Shown here one piece after another: positions 1-6,900 of a DNA stretch of 8,168 nucleotides. The stretch is taken from the NCBI GenBank assembly GCA_047630355.1, contig JBLHXN010000146.1:1-8168 (forward strand), in the 5' to 3' direction. The first letter of the stretch is position 1; each line of letters starts with the position of its first letter. Origin of the DNA: JANQUM01 sp047630355. GTDB lineage: Bacteria; Bacteroidota; Bacteroidia; Cytophagales; Spirosomataceae. Under the pieces are notes generated by a model. It saw only the letters and a program-made list of their open reading frames with translations, did no database searches and was not told where the DNA came from. The position numbers and the translations under genes are program-made.

Positions 1-2109
1 AATGCCTGTTTGATACGGATTTCCTACGGCGTGAACGGTAACTTTATTAGAGAAACCGTCTTCAAATTCGCCCGTATTTTCAGCTTTCCCTTCTATTGGT
101 TCGTGCCCGATTGGAATTTGCGGCCACCAGCGACGCGGCCATATATTATTCAACGCTGGTCCGCCGAAGGCAAAACCGCTGTCATCGTGTTTATCAACAC
201 CGTATCGTACCACGGAAGCAAGATGTTGATCTCCGGCTAAATGTAGCGTAAAACCTTTCCGTATAATCCTGACGGCATCGTTGCGGCGGTTGTGCGGCCA
301 ACCGTTTGAGTCCATATCTTGGGTTGGAGCATCCCCCGCTACGTATTCACCTTTCTCGGGAACGGGTAAGCTTGGTACTTTAGCATCAGATAGTGAGCCT
401 TTGGGAAGGGTTGCGAGCGTGCAAAAATTGGTCTGCGATAATAGCACTTTCATTTGTGCTCCGTGCCTCCAGTTGTGCACCCATTCGTTTAGAAATGCTT
501 CTTGCCGTTTTCCTAATAATTCGCCGTCTTTTGGCGTGTTAAATTCACCAATTTTAAAATCAGGATTAGTAATGAAACCGTTGGCAATTCTGGCTTCGGG
601 TGGAAAGACGCTTTTTGGAGCAGACTTGAATTTACGGTCTTCCACAATGGCGAAACTCAGCGGTCCCCAGTTCCAGTGCGTGTAATAAACCGGAATATTT
701 TGCAGAACGGGCGTCGGGTCAAAAGCATCGGGAAGGTGATTAGTTTGCGTATGTTGCACCATTTTTATCCATTCGGCGGGCATTTTATAGCCGCCTACAT
801 CCTGACGTTCGTAACCTGTCCCTGATAATAAAGCTGCTTTCCCGCCTTCCCCCCAGACATTTCCGTGGTAAACATCGTGGTCATCGGGAATAGAAATCAT
901 TGGAACGTGGCGGAAAATATCTCGGTATGACCATCCGAACTGATACCATTTGCGGAGGTAGTCAAGCACGGAACGTTCAAGCGTAGTTACCTCAATGCCA
1001 AATCCGCCTGAGCCTTCGTAGAATTGATCGCCCAAAAAAAGTGCGGCGTCAATATCATGGTAGAGCATTTTTTCTCTTAAATCTCCGTCAGGAAAACCGT
1101 AGTCAAAATTACAACTAAATAATCCCAGTTTGATTTCGTCGTAGTTATTTGGTTCGGGCGTAATTGTTCCGGTGTATGTGAATGGTGTTTTTTTACCACC
1201 TTTCATTGCCATATTATAGGTCAATTTATAAGGCGTATCAGTTATTCTTTTCCAGTTCTTAATTTTAAAAGAGGCGGTTCGACTTGTTTTGTCAATGGGT
1301 TGGGTTAATTCATTTTTCCACTTTCCGTTTTCAAATAATGACAGTGTAATTTGATCACTCGACAAATCCGTGGGAGCACACTGAGCGGATAATTTCAGCG
1401 TTTTATTAGAGAGCGTGTATTGAGCGAAGAATATTGGTCCGTAGGTATTTTCTAAGTTAGCAACTACGCCTTTCCCTTCCACTTTCCAGCTAATAAACGT
1501 AGCACTCGGTACAAATTCCTGTTGAATATTCGTGCTAAAATGGCTGATTAAACCAACGTAACCAAGTACATTTTGCTGTTCAGACTTGAACTCGCCCAAA
1601 ATTCTACCGGAAGAAATTCGAGCCAAAAGGGTGACTTCGTTGTTCTCAGCATTTGCAGTCATTTTTAACTCAACCTGCTGCGATAATTCACCGGGTGAAA
1701 TTAGTATTTCGCTCACTTTTTCACCGATAACTAGCTGACCTTTCTTATTGATTCCTACGGAAAGCCCTGCTCCGTAAATTGCCGCCGAACGGTAATCGTC
1801 CACGTTACCTTTTCGGCCAATCTCGAAGCCAATTACGCCGGGAGTAGGAGTGAGGTTATCGAATTGCACGGTTGCTTCCATTGTAAAGGAGTCAATCATT
1901 TTGTGCGTCAATAGTGCCACAGAGCGGTTTTTCCCGGTGATGTTGCATTTCAGAGTACCACCTTGAATTTGCCAGTCCTGTAAACGGTTTGCCCATAACT
2001 CTTCGCCAACCCATGGCATATCGGGTTTATTTTGCCAATCGCTTTGGTAGGTTTGGGCGGTTGACGAAATGAAAATTAGCAGGAGGAAGAAAGTAGATAT
2101 TTGCTTCAT
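1..2109 (-). CDS. Secreted PhoD-like metallophosphoesterase with N-terminal lectin-like domain (3' end cut by window)
   Basis: An open minus-strand frame of 703 codons runs from an ATG at 2109 off the left edge, so the C-terminus is missing. Residues 1-19 form a Sec signal peptide (MKQISTFFLLLIFISSTAQ). Residues of about 40-215 are beta-rich and resemble a laminin-G/concanavalin-like sandwich. A beta domain follows, then a PhoD-type metallophosphatase core. The metal-site motifs are visible: LGDQFYEG (D361), IPDDHDVYHGN (D409, D410, H411, D412) and AGDQH (D627, H629). PhoD enzymes are exported phosphomonoesterases/phosphodiesterases that use iron and calcium; the substrate here is unknown. 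The usual GDYxYE and DDHE motifs appear here as GDQFYE and DDHD, so this is a divergent subgroup. It lies 76 bp downstream of a co-oriented SGNH hydrolase gene, probably in one operon. Superfamily assignment is firm; the lectin-like reading of the N-terminus is inferred. Confidence 0.85.
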   Translation of the reverse strand, partial: MKQISTFFLLLIFISSTAQTYQSDWQNKPDMPWVGEELWANRLQDWQIQGGTLKCNITGKNRSVALLTHKMIDSFTMEATVQFDNLTPTPGVIGFEIGRKGNVDDYRSAAIYGAGLSVGINKKGQLVIGEKVSEILISPGELSQQVELKMTANAENNEVTLLARISSGRILGEFKSEQQNVLGYVGLISHFSTNIQQEFVPSATFISWKVEGKGVVANLENTYGPIFFAQYTLSNKTLKLSAQCAPTDLSSDQITLSLFENGKWKNELTQPIDKTSRTASFKIKNWKRITDTPYKLTYNMAMKGGKKTPFTYTGTITPEPNNYDEIKLGLFSCNFDYGFPDGDLREKMLYHDIDAALFLGDQFYEGSGGFGIEVTTLERSVLDYLRKWYQFGWSYRDIFRHVPMISIPDDHDVYHGNVWGEGGKAALLSGTGYERQDVGGYKMPAEWIKMVQHTQTNHLPDAFDPTPVLQNIPVYYTHWNWGPLSFAIVEDRKFKSAPKSVFPPEARIANGFITNPDFKIGEFNTPKDGELLGKRQEAFLNEWVHNWRHGAQMKVLLSQTNFCTLATLPKGSLSDAKVPSLPVPEKGEYVAGDAPTQDMDSNGWPHNRRNDAVRIIRKGFTLHLAGDQHLASVVRYGVDKHDDSGFAFGGPALNNIWPRRWWPQIPIGHEPIEGKAENTGEFEDGFSNKVTVHAVGNPYQTGI

Positions 2110-2185
2110 TAATTGCACTTGAAGGGTTAATGAAAGTTAATTTACGGCTTATAAAGTTAAATCGGGAAGGTTCAGAAAAGAAGTT

Positions 2186-2914
2186 TTAAATGTTTAGCTC
2201 TTGTTGAATCGTATCCGAAATAATTTTGTGTCCAATTGTATTCGGATGTATCGGGTCGGAATTAAAAGCCGTTGCTTTATTTTTGAGTAGCGGATGATAG
2301 ATATCGATAATCTTGGACAGCCTTTTGTCTTCTAATTGCAAAATGTATTCTGCGTAAATACTGATAACTTCTTCATTATAATGACAGTAAGGATTTTGGT
2401 AACTGTATTTATCAAGGGGTAAGCCCTCGTTGCTTACTTTATTATCACCGACGTACGGAGAAGGAGTAAGCAGAACTAGTTGAGAACCGGATTCGGGAAT
2501 AATCTTGATTGCTTTGTCTAATCCACTTTTATATGCGTCAAACCTTTTTTGATCGAATGGGCTGTAAATACCGTCGTTTATTCCGTAATAAAGAAAGGTA
2601 ATATCAGGGCGGGTGGTTGAAAGAATATTATCCAGACGTTCAAACAGAACTGGACGAGGAAAAGGATGGTCAGCTTCGGATAAACCAGAGAGCGTTTCGC
2701 TGCTTTTTCCAAAATTAAAAACTTCGAAATCTCCCTTCTTTGCCAGTTCGAGTTGAAGGTTTTTTACATAGCCACCCTGAAATGTAATGCTGTCACCGAT
2801 AAACGCGATGCGTTGGTTATCAGTAAGCAAGCTTTTCTCGGTACGGCACGTATAAATACCCAAAGCGATTCCCGTAATAATAAATTCCCGGCGACTTAAT
2901 AGATTCTTATTCAC
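2186..2914 (-). CDS. Probable Tat-exported SGNH/GDSL-type esterase
   Basis: This is an SGNH hydrolase, a family acting on acyl or acetyl esters of lipids and glycans. The four family blocks are present (numbering from the GTG start): FIGDSIT with nucleophile S42, FNFG with G69, YYGINDG with N113, and DPIHPN with D220 and H223. I chose the GTG at 2914, which gives 242 residues. The protein then begins VNKNLLSRREFIITG, a twin-arginine signal (SRREFI) followed by a short hydrophobic stretch. The frame stays open upstream to a TTG at 2971, but those 19 extra residues are polar, contain no ATG, and would crowd the divergent promoter region. A cysteine follows the hydrophobic stretch (IYTC), but the lipobox is poor, so lipidation is uncertain. 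The PhoD-like gene follows on the same strand, suggesting a joint role on an extracellular substrate. Family is certain, substrate unknown. Confidence 0.87.
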   Translation of the reverse strand: MNKNLLSRREFIITGIALGIYTCRTEKSLLTDNQRIAFIGDSITFQGGYVKNLQLELAKKGDFEVFNFGKSSETLSGLSEADHPFPRPVLFERLDNILSTTRPDITFLYYGINDGIYSPFDQKRFDAYKSGLDKAIKIIPESGSQLVLLTPSPYVGDNKVSNEGLPLDKYSYQNPYCHYNEEVISIYAEYILQLEDKRLSKIIDIYHPLLKNKATAFNSDPIHPNTIGHKIISDTIQQELNI

Positions 2915-3009
2915 TTGATAAATGTACGTAATCTGCGGAGATTTTTTCTGAAGATTAATACTTTGGTACAATTGTTTTATGGTTACAGGAAAACCAAAAC
3001 CTTTTAGTC
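2915..3009. promoter_or_regulatory. Divergent intergenic region with presumed back-to-back promoters
   Basis: These 95 bp separate the start codons of the SGNH hydrolase (minus) and the DUF421 protein (plus), so both promoters should lie here or within the gene ends. The stretch is AT-rich. I found no convincing Bacteroidota -7 box (TAnnTTTG) with a -33 TTG at proper spacing in either direction. The nearest matches, such as TACATTTA on the minus strand, lie too close to the start codon. The call rests on gene layout alone. Confidence 0.35.
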
Positions 3010-3543
3010 ATGAACTTCGACTACTTCTTTAAAGACCTGGATAAAATTCCTGAAGTAATAATTTCGGTACTTGTTGCTTATCTTGCTTTGATACTATACA
3101 CCCGCATGTCAGGCTTGAAAAGTTACAGTAAAATGTCGAGTTATGACTTTGTGCACACGCTTGCCATTGGTAGTCTTTTTGCCGCAACTATTTCGACGGG
3201 AAAACCTGGTCTCGGGATTGGGGTTTCTATCATTGGTTTAGCTTTTGTCGTTAAAGTTGTGTTGGCGAAGCTAAAGAATATCAGTCCGTTTATTGAAAAG
3301 GCGACTGGGAACGAGCCACTTTTCCTGATGTACGAAGGGAAGGTTCTAAAAGAAAATTTAGAGAAATCACGAATCAGCGAAAGTGAATTAAAAGGAAAAC
3401 TGCGGGAAGCAAACGTCTTCAGATTGTCTGAAGTAAAAGCTGTAATTCTGGAAACTATCGGAGATGTAAGTGTTTTACACTCCGACAAGGAAAATGCCGA
3501 GGTTGATTCGTATATTATTGATAACGTGCGGATGTCAGCTTGA
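3010..3543 (+). CDS. DUF421/YetF-family membrane protein
   Basis: The 177-residue protein matches the DUF421 (YetF/YcaP-like) layout. There are about three membrane helices (near 14-30, 47-62 and 68-86), with the conserved stretch RMSGLKSYSKMSSYDFVHTL joining helices 1 and 2. A cytoplasmic alpha/beta domain follows, with EPLFLMYEGKVLKENL (102-117), SESELKGKLRE (123-133) and the hallmark LSEVKAVILETIGDVSVL (139-156). The molecular role of the family is poorly defined; in Bacillus it is linked to spores and envelope. The length is normal and the gene looks complete. It is the only plus-strand gene here. It diverges from the SGNH hydrolase and ends 8 bp from the stop codon of the response regulator, with no obvious terminator hairpin between the convergent genes. 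It is probably a single-gene unit unrelated to its neighbours. Confidence 0.9.
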   Translation: MNFDYFFKDLDKIPEVIISVLVAYLALILYTRMSGLKSYSKMSSYDFVHTLAIGSLFAATISTGKPGLGIGVSIIGLAFVVKVVLAKLKNISPFIEKATGNEPLFLMYEGKVLKENLEKSRISESELKGKLREANVFRLSEVKAVILETIGDVSVLHSDKENAEVDSYIIDNVRMSA

Positions 3544-3551
3544 TTCTAAGA

Positions 3552-4313
3552 TTACAACTCCGTCAATTCTTTCAACGCATTTCCGTAAGTACTTCCTGAT
3601 TCTATTTCAGTTTGTTTTTTATCGTTAAGAGTAATTCTGTATTTACCGTTGAAGAACTTTTCGAGCATTTTGATTTGACGAACGTTTACTAATGTCCCTC
3701 TGCTTATTTGAAGAAACTCTGAATCATCAAGTCGGTCGTTTAGTGAAGTGATGGTGTAATTTATCAGATGTTGTCGACCTTCCAGCGTATGCAAGACTAC
3801 GTATTTTCCTGATGCCTCAAAGTAACTGACTTCTTTTAACGGCACGAAAATCAGTTTTCCGCCCTGTTTTACAGTAATTGAGTGAATTTCTTTTTTAGGT
3901 TTTAGCTGAGAAATTAATTCACTAATCAACGACGGATTAGCTTCTTTGGTAGAACTCGATTTTAGTTTTTCTATGCTCTGCTGCAACCGCTCTTTTTGAA
4001 TCGGTTTCAATAAATAATCCAACGAGTTTTCGTCGAATGCTTTAATGGCGTATTGATCATAAGCCGTTGCGAATATTACTTTAGGTTTCGGGTCGGGCAG
4101 TTGTTGTAAAACCTCAAAACCGTTTAATCCTGGCATCTGAATATCTAAGAAAATAACTTCTGGTTGTAATTTTTGAATCATTCCAACGGCTTCTAAACCG
4201 TTTTCTGCCGAGCCAATTATTTCAATTGTATCGGTATAGTCTTCGAGTAATCTGGCTAATCGTTTTAGGGCAAGTGGCTCATCGTCAATGAGTAGAATGG
4301 TTATCTTCTTCAT
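3552..4313 (-). CDS. LytTR-family two-component response regulator
   Basis: The 253-residue protein has an N-terminal CheY-like receiver (about 1-120) and a C-terminal LytTR DNA-binding domain (about 144-253). Receiver hallmarks are intact: acidic pocket D10-D11, phospho-acceptor D57 in FLDIQMPG, T83 in FATAYDQYA, and K103 in DYLLKP. The LytTR part shows the usual VSYFEASGKYVVLHT and FLQISRGTLVNV blocks. I start it at the ATG at 4313; a TTG six bases upstream is in frame but is the weaker choice. The ATG follows the kinase stop codon after 2 bp (TGA-TT-ATG), which points to translational coupling and a cognate pair. LytTR regulators bind paired direct-repeat operators as dimers. No such operator could be assigned here, so the targets are unknown. 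Confidence 0.95.
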   Translation of the reverse strand: MKKITILLIDDEPLALKRLARLLEDYTDTIEIIGSAENGLEAVGMIQKLQPEVIFLDIQMPGLNGFEVLQQLPDPKPKVIFATAYDQYAIKAFDENSLDYLLKPIQKERLQQSIEKLKSSSTKEANPSLISELISQLKPKKEIHSITVKQGGKLIFVPLKEVSYFEASGKYVVLHTLEGRQHLINYTITSLNDRLDDSEFLQISRGTLVNVRQIKMLEKFFNGKYRITLNDKKQTEIESGSTYGNALKELTEL

Positions 4314-4315
4314 AA

Positions 4316-5425
4316 TCAAAATCTTTTTGTCTTCGGAGTGGTTGGAAACGTAAGGACAACTCTTTTTTGCGGTGAATTTTCGAGACTTAACTTTCCTTTA
4401 TCTCCGTAGAGCAAGCGGAGTTTTTCTTGAATACTGGTAAGCCCGTAACCGGAGTTTTCCCCCAACTCGAATGCAGGTCCGTTATCTTCCACCGAAATTT
4501 CTAATAAATCGCTTTTACAATGAGCGTTTATTTTGATAATTCCCTGCGTTACTAAACTGTTGATTCCGTGTTTGATGGCGTTTTCAACTAACGGTTGAAT
4601 GATGAAAGTCGGAACCTTGTAATGTTCACATTCTTCGGGAATATTCGCTTCAAAATGCAGCCGTTCACCAAACCGAACTTGCTCAATGGCGAGGTAAGTT
4701 TCAACCATCTCCACTTCTTCTCGCAGTGTACAAAATGTCTCTGAATTCTTACCCGTTGTCTTACGAAACAACGCCGATAAATTCATCGTCATTTCTTCAG
4801 CGGTATCAGGAGATTCGTGTACTAAACTGGCGATACTATTAAGGGCATTGTACAAAAAATGCGGGTTTATCCGGGCTTCCAACGCGGCTAATTCGGCTCT
4901 CGTTTTGTTTTGCTGAAGTTGCAGTAGTTTAACTTCCTGCTCATCAATTTTCTGATTTACCCGCTGCGAAGTTTTCCAAAAATAAAGGTAAATCATTCCT
5001 ACAAAACCGGGTATCAACGCCGACTGCAAACCAAGGTTGATTGCCGGACTGCCGTTTACGGTATAATCTCCCAAATCCTGCCAGATGTATAAGTAGGTGT
5101 AGTAACTTGCGAAGAACATGAGAAACTCAATAAATACAAACAACAAAATGTATTTGAGAAACTTATTTTTAATGCGGTAATTAAACCATTTTATAAACAC
5201 CCAAACAGCTAAAGCCGTCACGGTTGCAAATAAGATGTTCTGGACAACTACCCCAAATTCATATTTGTTTGAACTGCCGGAAGACACAACTAAAGTTGTA
5301 AAATAAGTGATGCTGCTCAATGCATAAGTTAACACAATTGAAAACAATAGTAGGAATAGAAGGCTGAGTAAGTTCTTTTTAAACAAAGAAGGCGGAATGA
5401 GCGAGCTTCGGGTGTTGCTTTTCAT
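4316..5425 (-). CDS. YehU/LytS-type sensor histidine kinase, four membrane helices
   Basis: The 369-residue membrane kinase belongs to the His_kinase (PF06580-type) class that partners LytTR regulators. Four predicted membrane helices (about 18-46, 60-80, 90-111 and 133-150) leave little extracytoplasmic sequence and no separate sensor domain, so it probably senses within the membrane or through a partner. A short coiled coil (about 155-182) leads to the phospho-acceptor motif ARINPHFLYNALNSI with H189. The ATPase domain has the N-box PLVENAIKHG (N282), the DNGPAF box (D314, G316) and the SGYGLTSIQEKL loop. All catalytic residues appear intact. The gene begins 48 bp after the interrupted CPBP protease gene and is followed after 2 bp by the response regulator, so it is most likely co-transcribed with both. 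The signal is unknown. Confidence 0.94.
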   Translation of the reverse strand: MKSNTRSSLIPPSLFKKNLLSLLFLLLFSIVLTYALSSITYFTTLVVSSGSSNKYEFGVVVQNILFATVTALAVWVFIKWFNYRIKNKFLKYILLFVFIEFLMFFASYYTYLYIWQDLGDYTVNGSPAINLGLQSALIPGFVGMIYLYFWKTSQRVNQKIDEQEVKLLQLQQNKTRAELAALEARINPHFLYNALNSIASLVHESPDTAEEMTMNLSALFRKTTGKNSETFCTLREEVEMVETYLAIEQVRFGERLHFEANIPEECEHYKVPTFIIQPLVENAIKHGINSLVTQGIIKINAHCKSDLLEISVEDNGPAFELGENSGYGLTSIQEKLRLLYGDKGKLSLENSPQKRVVLTFPTTPKTKRF

Positions 5426-5473
5426 ATTCTAATTTAGTGTATTTTTGCGAAGGGAGTCATTCTCATTTACTTT

Positions 5474-6106
5474 TCAGAACTGTTGCCTTTCGAATAAATC
5501 TAAAAATGCCGGAGTTGAAACGCTGAAAAAGTCAACTAAGAAGTGCCCAGCGATTGTCCACCGTAAACTTCTAGTTTTGTGGTAAACAATTCCCCAAATT
5601 AAACCCATAACGAAAGTGGCAATAAGTGTTTCTATTCCGCCGTTGATTTCTGAATTTATACCAAATACGGCGTGATTCGCTGCAAATATAATCGCAGTAA
5701 ACGATATGGAAACCCAAGCTGGCCAGTTGGAAGTATAATCCATAAGCAACCCACGCCAATAAAACTCTTCTAAAAACGGGTTAACTAAAGCGAGTAAAAT
5801 CCAGAGCAACTAAATATGAAGCGGTGCGAGTAATTCGTAATGCAGTAAAAATAAAGGGAGCGTGATGAACCCCATCAAGATTGCTGCAACTTTCCAAAAC
5901 CATTTTCTGCTTGTTAGTTGTAACCACCGCTTTGTGCTATCGGATTTGCCGTATTTTATTATAAAATAAACGAATAATAACCATTCAAAAAGGATAATGG
6001 GCACGAATGCCCATTTCCCGATTATACTTCCCGCCGTGAGGGCAACGGTGACGTTAATCGTAATTATTATAAAAGGTGAAAATAATACTTTCGACTGATT
6101 ACTCAT
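5474..6106 (-). pseudogene. CPBP-family intramembrane glutamic protease gene interrupted by an in-frame amber codon
   Basis: The frame from the ATG at 6106 to the TGA at 5474 has 210 codons before the stop, a normal CPBP (Abi/CAAX-protease-like) length, but codon 99 (5812-5810) is TAG. The upstream 98 residues hold about three membrane helices. The part after TAG stays in the same frame and keeps every active-site motif: EEFYWR (E113, E114, R118), FAANH (H145) and HFLVD (H188, D192). Such proteases cleave within membranes and include CAAX-processing and bacteriocin-immunity relatives. The first codon after TAG is TTG, so the downstream piece could in principle be re-initiated, but a lone catalytic fragment lacking its first helices is unlikely to work. 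A recent nonsense mutation, a sequencing error, or readthrough all fit. The upstream TPR gene ends one base before this ATG (TGA-A-ATG), implying coupled translation. Confidence 0.85.
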
Positions 6107-6107
6107 T

Positions 6108-6743
6108 TCAATAATTTGAAAGGTAATAATCTACGGTTGCTTCGCCCCAATTTGGCATTAAATCATTCGGCGGATTGAATTTTTCGAACATAGACTTCGC
6201 TTTCACCAATAAAGGCTTTGCCTTCTTCTTCCCTCCACTAAACGTTGACGGCGTGTAATAAACTGACTCCGCTTCGAGCAATGCCGTGCGTGGGTTATTC
6301 GGATTAATTTTTTTCGCCGCCGCGATGTGTTCTTCAACTTTACTTCCGTAACGCATCCAGCCGGTCATCGGGCTGGCGGCAAGTTTTGCGTTGTACATAT
6401 ACGCCGTAAGTTGCTCTATTTCGTCGTTATTTTTTGAAAGCTTAGTAGCTTTCTCTACGTATTTTTCTGCTTTGTCGAGCATCAACTCTTTTTTATCGTC
6501 GTCTTTTTCTGATAAAGAACCGACGATATTACAATATGCCACGTAGTAATTTGGCAGCCATTCGTTTGGCTCAGCGGTGGCAATGCGTTCTATTTTGTTA
6601 GAAACGTTTGTCAAAGATTTATCAAATCTGGTTGCGTGAATTTCTGCAACGAGTGGCTTCATCGCCGCTTCGTATTTAGAATCCTGAGCATAAACCGTTG
6701 AAAGTGAAAGGATTGTGAATAGAAAGGTGATTGATTTTTTCAT
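6108..6743 (-). CDS. Secreted TPR-like protein of a Bacteroidota-conserved type
   Basis: The 211-residue protein opens with a clear signal peptide (MKKSITFLFTILSLSTVYA, cleavage near residue 19/20) and is otherwise soluble and helical, so it should be periplasmic. Helical pairs resembling degenerate tetratricopeptide repeats span about 25-115 and 134-160. The segment PMTGWMRYG (125-133), then PNNPRTALLEAES, YYTPSTFSGGKKKAKPLL (162-179) and PNWGEA near the end match, from memory, a small TPR protein common in Bacteroidota; I know of no enzymatic role. TPR folds usually bind proteins or peptides. It sits between the TonB-dependent receptor and the CPBP/kinase/regulator genes, and its TGA is one base from the CPBP start. 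The leader (6744-6778) is AT-rich with no Shine-Dalgarno sequence, as usual in this phylum. Boundaries are firm; function is unassigned. Confidence 0.85.
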   Translation of the reverse strand: MKKSITFLFTILSLSTVYAQDSKYEAAMKPLVAEIHATRFDKSLTNVSNKIERIATAEPNEWLPNYYVAYCNIVGSLSEKDDDKKELMLDKAEKYVEKATKLSKNNDEIEQLTAYMYNAKLAASPMTGWMRYGSKVEEHIAAAKKINPNNPRTALLEAESVYYTPSTFSGGKKKAKPLLVKAKSMFEKFNPPNDLMPNWGEATVDYYLSNY

Positions 6744-6778
6744 GATTGGGTTTTGTTTGATTGTTTAAAAGTTTTTGA

Positions 6779-6885
6779 AACTCCACCGAGCGTCGGTCGC
6801 CCCAGTCTTCCCCCGAAGGGAAGGACTCTACTCTTCCTTTCCTTCGGGGTCGAACCGCCGATGCGGAAGGGCCGGAGGCGGGGTT
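6779..6885. repeat. Compound GC-rich palindromic intergenic element
   Basis: This GC-rich block sits in AT-rich surroundings between the receptor and TPR genes. Its ends are an imperfect inverted pair: AACTCCACC (6779-6787) against GGCGGGGTT (6877-6885), pairing at eight of nine positions if one G-U pair is counted. Inside are smaller palindromes: ACCGA-GCG-TCGGT (6785-6797), the long central hairpin (6811-6849) and CCGC-CGAT-GCGG (6855-6866). The whole could fold as one branched RNA or DNA structure. The layout resembles dispersed intergenic palindromes (REP/MITE-like) in some Cytophagales genomes, but only one copy is in view, so the repeat nature is inferred. It may terminate, attenuate or protect the receptor transcript before the TPR gene. 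Confidence 0.6.
6811..6849. other. Strong hairpin: 15-bp stem, 9-nt loop
   Basis: The left arm CCCCGAAGGGAAGGA (6811-6825) and right arm TCCTTTCCTTCGGGG (6835-6849) are complementary at 14 of 15 positions, with the remaining pair G-U in RNA, around a 9-nt loop. No T-run follows on either strand, so it is not a standard intrinsic terminator. It could slow RNA polymerase, protect the receptor mRNA 3' end, or be the core of the mobile palindrome. Confidence 0.75.
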
Positions 6886-6900
6886 AAATATCTAACCCCG
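6879..6900. other. 8-bp perfect hairpin spanning the receptor stop codon
   Basis: The arms CGGGGTTA (6879-6886) and TAACCCCG (6893-6900) pair perfectly across a 6-nt loop. On the minus strand the TAA stop of the receptor (6886-6884) is the first part of the 3' arm, so the last receptor codons lie in the 5' arm and loop. No T-run follows. It overlaps the outer end of the palindromic element. Confidence 0.6.

Noticed and set aside
10..685. Plus-strand open frames at 10-240 and 281-685
   Set aside because: They are antisense to the continuous PhoD-like gene with its clear motifs, and their translations look like no protein family.
2132..2139. Minus-strand TAACTTTC as a -7 box for the PhoD-like gene
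   Set aside because: It is one mismatch from consensus, no TTG lies at the right upstream distance, and a similar near-match lies close by, so it cannot be told from chance.
3141..3488. Minus-strand open frame inside the DUF421 gene
   Set aside because: It is a shadow of a well-conserved plus-strand family, with a low-complexity serine/phenylalanine-rich translation.
5440..5447. Perfect TAnnTTTG (-7-like) match, TATTTTTG, on the plus strand
   Set aside because: It points into the antisense strand of the CPBP gene, with no plus-strand gene downstream; it is likely chance in AT-rich DNA.
5571..5759. Minus-strand 62-codon frame within the CPBP gene
   Set aside because: It overlaps the catalytic part of the CPBP frame in another phase and lacks family features.
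5474..5809. Downstream CPBP half as an independent gene starting at TTG 5809
   Set aside because: It is in the same frame as the upstream half, directly after a TAG, and the two halves add up to one normal-length CPBP protein.
6811..6849. Central hairpin as a classical Rho-independent terminator
   Set aside because: No T-tract follows the stem on either strand.
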